Shown one piece after another: positions 6,726-8,182 of a stretch of 8,182 nt of DNA; position 1 is the first letter of the stretch; the number at the start of each line of letters is the position of its first letter. The translations under genes and the position numbers were made by a program. Source of the stretch: Armatimonadota bacterium. GTDB taxonomy: Bacteria > Armatimonadota > UBA5829. The DNA is taken from the NCBI GenBank assembly GCA_023398345.1, contig JAEWSK010000037.1:1-8182 (forward strand), read 5' to 3'. The notes beneath the pieces are model-generated. The model did not search any database. It was not told where the DNA came from and was given only the letters and a program-made list of their open reading frames with translations.

Positions 6726-7217
6726 CTATTTCCCAACCTTGGACTTAGCATAATTCACCAGCCCACCGACTTCGATTAGCTGCCGCATAAACGGCGGAAA
6801 TGGCTTCGCAGAATAGCTCTTGCCGGTAGTGACATTCGTAATATTGCCGTTTTCGAGATCAATTTCGACTGTGTCGCCATCGGATATGCCCGCCACTGCC
6901 TCGGGACATTCCAATATCGGTAAACCCGTGTTGAGCGAGTTGCGATAGAAAATGCGAGCAAATGTGTTGGCAATCACGCACGCTATGCCCGATGCTTTAA
7001 TAGCAATCGGCGCATGCTCACGAGAAGACCCGCAGCCAAAGTTGTCATCAGCGACAATAATATCGCCCGGCTGCACTCTTTTTACAAACTCGGCGTCAAT
7101 GTCTTCCATACAGTGCGAGGCGAGTTCTTGCGGGTCAGTCGTATTCAAATACCTCGCGGGTATTATGACGTCTGTATCGACGTTGCTTGCGTACTTATGA
7201 ACCTTGCCTTTTATCAT
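6726..7217 (-). CDS. leuD: 3-isopropylmalate dehydratase small subunit LeuD (short archaeal/clostridial type)
   Basis: Swivelling small subunit that closes over the Fe-S active site of LeuC to isomerise 2- to 3-isopropylmalate, and also citramalate via citraconate when CimA feeds it. At 163 residues it belongs to the short type rather than the roughly 200-residue enterobacterial type. The N-terminus has [21 protein letters not shown]. The proposed specificity loop is YLNT at 23-26. The active-site motif [15 protein letters not shown] is at 60-74, followed by [14 protein letters not shown] at 87-100. The ATG at 7215-7217 is chosen because homology begins there, it overlaps the leuC stop as ATGA, and GGAGGAG lies five bases upstream. 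The frame is open another 58 codons upstream but only across leuC. Confidence 0.96.
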   Translation of the reverse strand: MIKGKVHKYASNVDTDVIIPARYLNTTDPQELASHCMEDIDAEFVKRVQPGDIIVADDNFGCGSSREHAPIAIKASGIACVIANTFARIFYRNSLNTGLPILECPEAVAGISDGDTVEIDLENGNITNVTTGKSYSAKPFPPFMRQLIEVGGLVNYAKSKVGK

Positions 7218-8182
7218 TTCAACTCCTCCGGGCTGCCGAGGCGTCCGAGCACGGCCGATGCCGCCGCTATCGCCGGGCTTGCCAGATAGACTTCGGATTT
7301 CACATGACCCATACGACCTACGAAGTTGCGGTTTGTGGTCGCAACAGAGCGCTCGCCCGCGGCTAAAACTCCCATATGACCACCCAAGCACGGGCCGCAG
7401 GTCGGCGTGCTTACTGCCCCGCCCGCTTCGACAAATATTTCAGTCAGACCTTCTCGTATAGACTGCAAATAAATCTCTTGGGTCGCGGGAATAACTATCA
7501 ATCGCACGTCGGGATGCACTTTGCGGCCCTTTAAAATCGACGCTGCGACGCGCAGGTCTTCGATGCGACCGTTTGTGCATGAGCCGATCACCGACTGGTC
7601 TATCTTAACATGCGTAGCCTCCGATATGGGCTTTGCATTCTCCGGCAGATGCGGAAAACTTACAATCGGCTCGAGCTTGGATACGTCGATTTCTATTATT
7701 TCTTTATATGTCGCGTCGGAATCGCTGGCATAGAACTTATAATCGCGCTTAGCGCGGGGCTTTACATAGGCAAGCGTCTTATCGTCGGGCGCTATAATTC
7801 CATTTTTGCCACCGGCCTCAATCGCCATATTGCACATCGTGAACCTGCCAGCCATCTCCATCTCGGATATGGCCTCGCCGGTAAACTCCATCGAGCAATA
7901 AAGCGCGCCGTCCACACCGATCTTGCCGATTGTGTATAAGATTAAATCTTTGCCGCACACCCATTTGGGCATTTTGCCGTAGTAGACGAATTTTATCGAC
8001 TCTGGCACTTTGAACCACGTCTCACCGAGTGCCATAGCACAGGCTAAATCGGTCGAACCCACGCCGGTTGAAAATGCACCCAGCGCGCCGTATGTGCAGG
8101 TGTGGCTGTCGGCTCCGATTATCGCGTCGCCGGGCAGCGTCAGCCCTTCGTCCGGCAAAAGCGTGTGCTCGACACCCATCTT
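7214..8182 (-). CDS. leuC: 3-isopropylmalate dehydratase large subunit LeuC (N-terminus cut off by window edge)
   Basis: Catalytic aconitase-family subunit that carries a 4Fe-4S cluster and works with LeuD. The frame is open to the right edge; 322 residues are visible, and roughly the first 100 of about 420 are missing. An ATG at 8177-8179 is internal, since homology ([17 protein letters not shown]) runs straight through it. In window numbering from the edge, the sequence shows [46 protein letters not shown] with cluster ligand C202, and [15 protein letters not shown] with ligands C262 and C265, then the conserved NRNFVGRMG and [12 protein letters not shown]. All three cluster cysteines are intact. 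This is the short archaeal-type LeuC, matching the short LeuD. The stop overlaps the leuD start by four bases. The promoter and any leucine leader or T-box would lie off the right edge. Confidence 0.97.
   Translation of the reverse strand, partial: KMGVEHTLLPDEGLTLPGDAIIGADSHTCTYGALGAFSTGVGSTDLACAMALGETWFKVPESIKFVYYGKMPKWVCGKDLILYTIGKIGVDGALYCSMEFTGEAISEMEMAGRFTMCNMAIEAGGKNGIIAPDDKTLAYVKPRAKRDYKFYASDSDATYKEIIEIDVSKLEPIVSFPHLPENAKPISEATHVKIDQSVIGSCTNGRIEDLRVAASILKGRKVHPDVRLIVIPATQEIYLQSIREGLTEIFVEAGGAVSTPTCGPCLGGHMGVLAAGERSVATTNRNFVGRMGHVKSEVYLASPAIAAASAVLGRLGSPEELK
7223..7229 (-). promoter_or_regulatory. Shine-Dalgarno sequence of leuD
   Basis: GGAGGAG on the minus strand lies five bases before the leuD ATG, inside the last codons of leuC. 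It is the best ribosome binding site in the window and fixes the leuD start at 7217 rather than at an upstream in-frame codon. Confidence 0.85.

Noticed and set aside
7218..7391. In-frame 58-codon upstream extension of leuD
   Set aside because: It overlaps the conserved cluster-binding end of leuC; the ATG at 7217 has a strong ribosome site and the ATGA overlap.

Overview
This is a gene-packed bacterial chromosomal window of mid GC content. It holds eight protein-coding genes: two read rightward at the left end and six read leftward over the rest. I see no RNA gene, mobile element, CRISPR array or phage gene, and only about 20 bases lie outside coding regions. The organism cannot be named from this alone. 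A GspE/PilB-type assembly ATPase, the non-mevalonate enzyme IspH, a PDZ-DUF512 Fe-S protein (a family known to me mainly from Clostridia, cyanobacteria and some deep-branching phyla), a citramalate synthase and the short archaeal/clostridial type of isopropylmalate isomerase together suggest a free-living, amino-acid-prototrophic bacterium outside the Proteobacteria. That placement is inference.

Left arm (+ strand, 1-1957). The C-terminal part of a type II secretion / type IV pilus ATPase enters at the left edge. Ten bases after its stop comes rlmN, the radical-SAM methyltransferase for 23S rRNA A2503. The start of rlmN has no visible Shine-Dalgarno sequence, and a strong inverted repeat lies about 20 bases inside the reading frame.

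Right arm (- strand, 1845-8182, read right to left): leuC (5' end cut off), leuD, leuB, cimA, ispH and a DUF512 gene. Junctions are 4-base overlaps or gaps of 2 to 5 bases, which is the pattern of one transcript. LeuCD and LeuB catalyse isomerisation and oxidative decarboxylation for leucine. With CimA in the same operon they can also convert (R)-citramalate to 2-oxobutyrate, a threonine-independent route into isoleucine. IspH makes the isoprenoid precursors IPP and DMAPP. The function of the DUF512 protein is unknown. No leuA and no promoter or leader are visible; they would lie beyond the right edge.

The two arms converge and overlap tail to tail by 113 bases. The catalytic methyl-carrying cysteine codon of rlmN lies inside the overlap, so neither gene has a separate terminator region. 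The main points of interest are this overlap, the hairpin inside the start of rlmN, and the attachment of ispH plus an uncharacterised Fe-S protein to a branched-chain amino acid operon.
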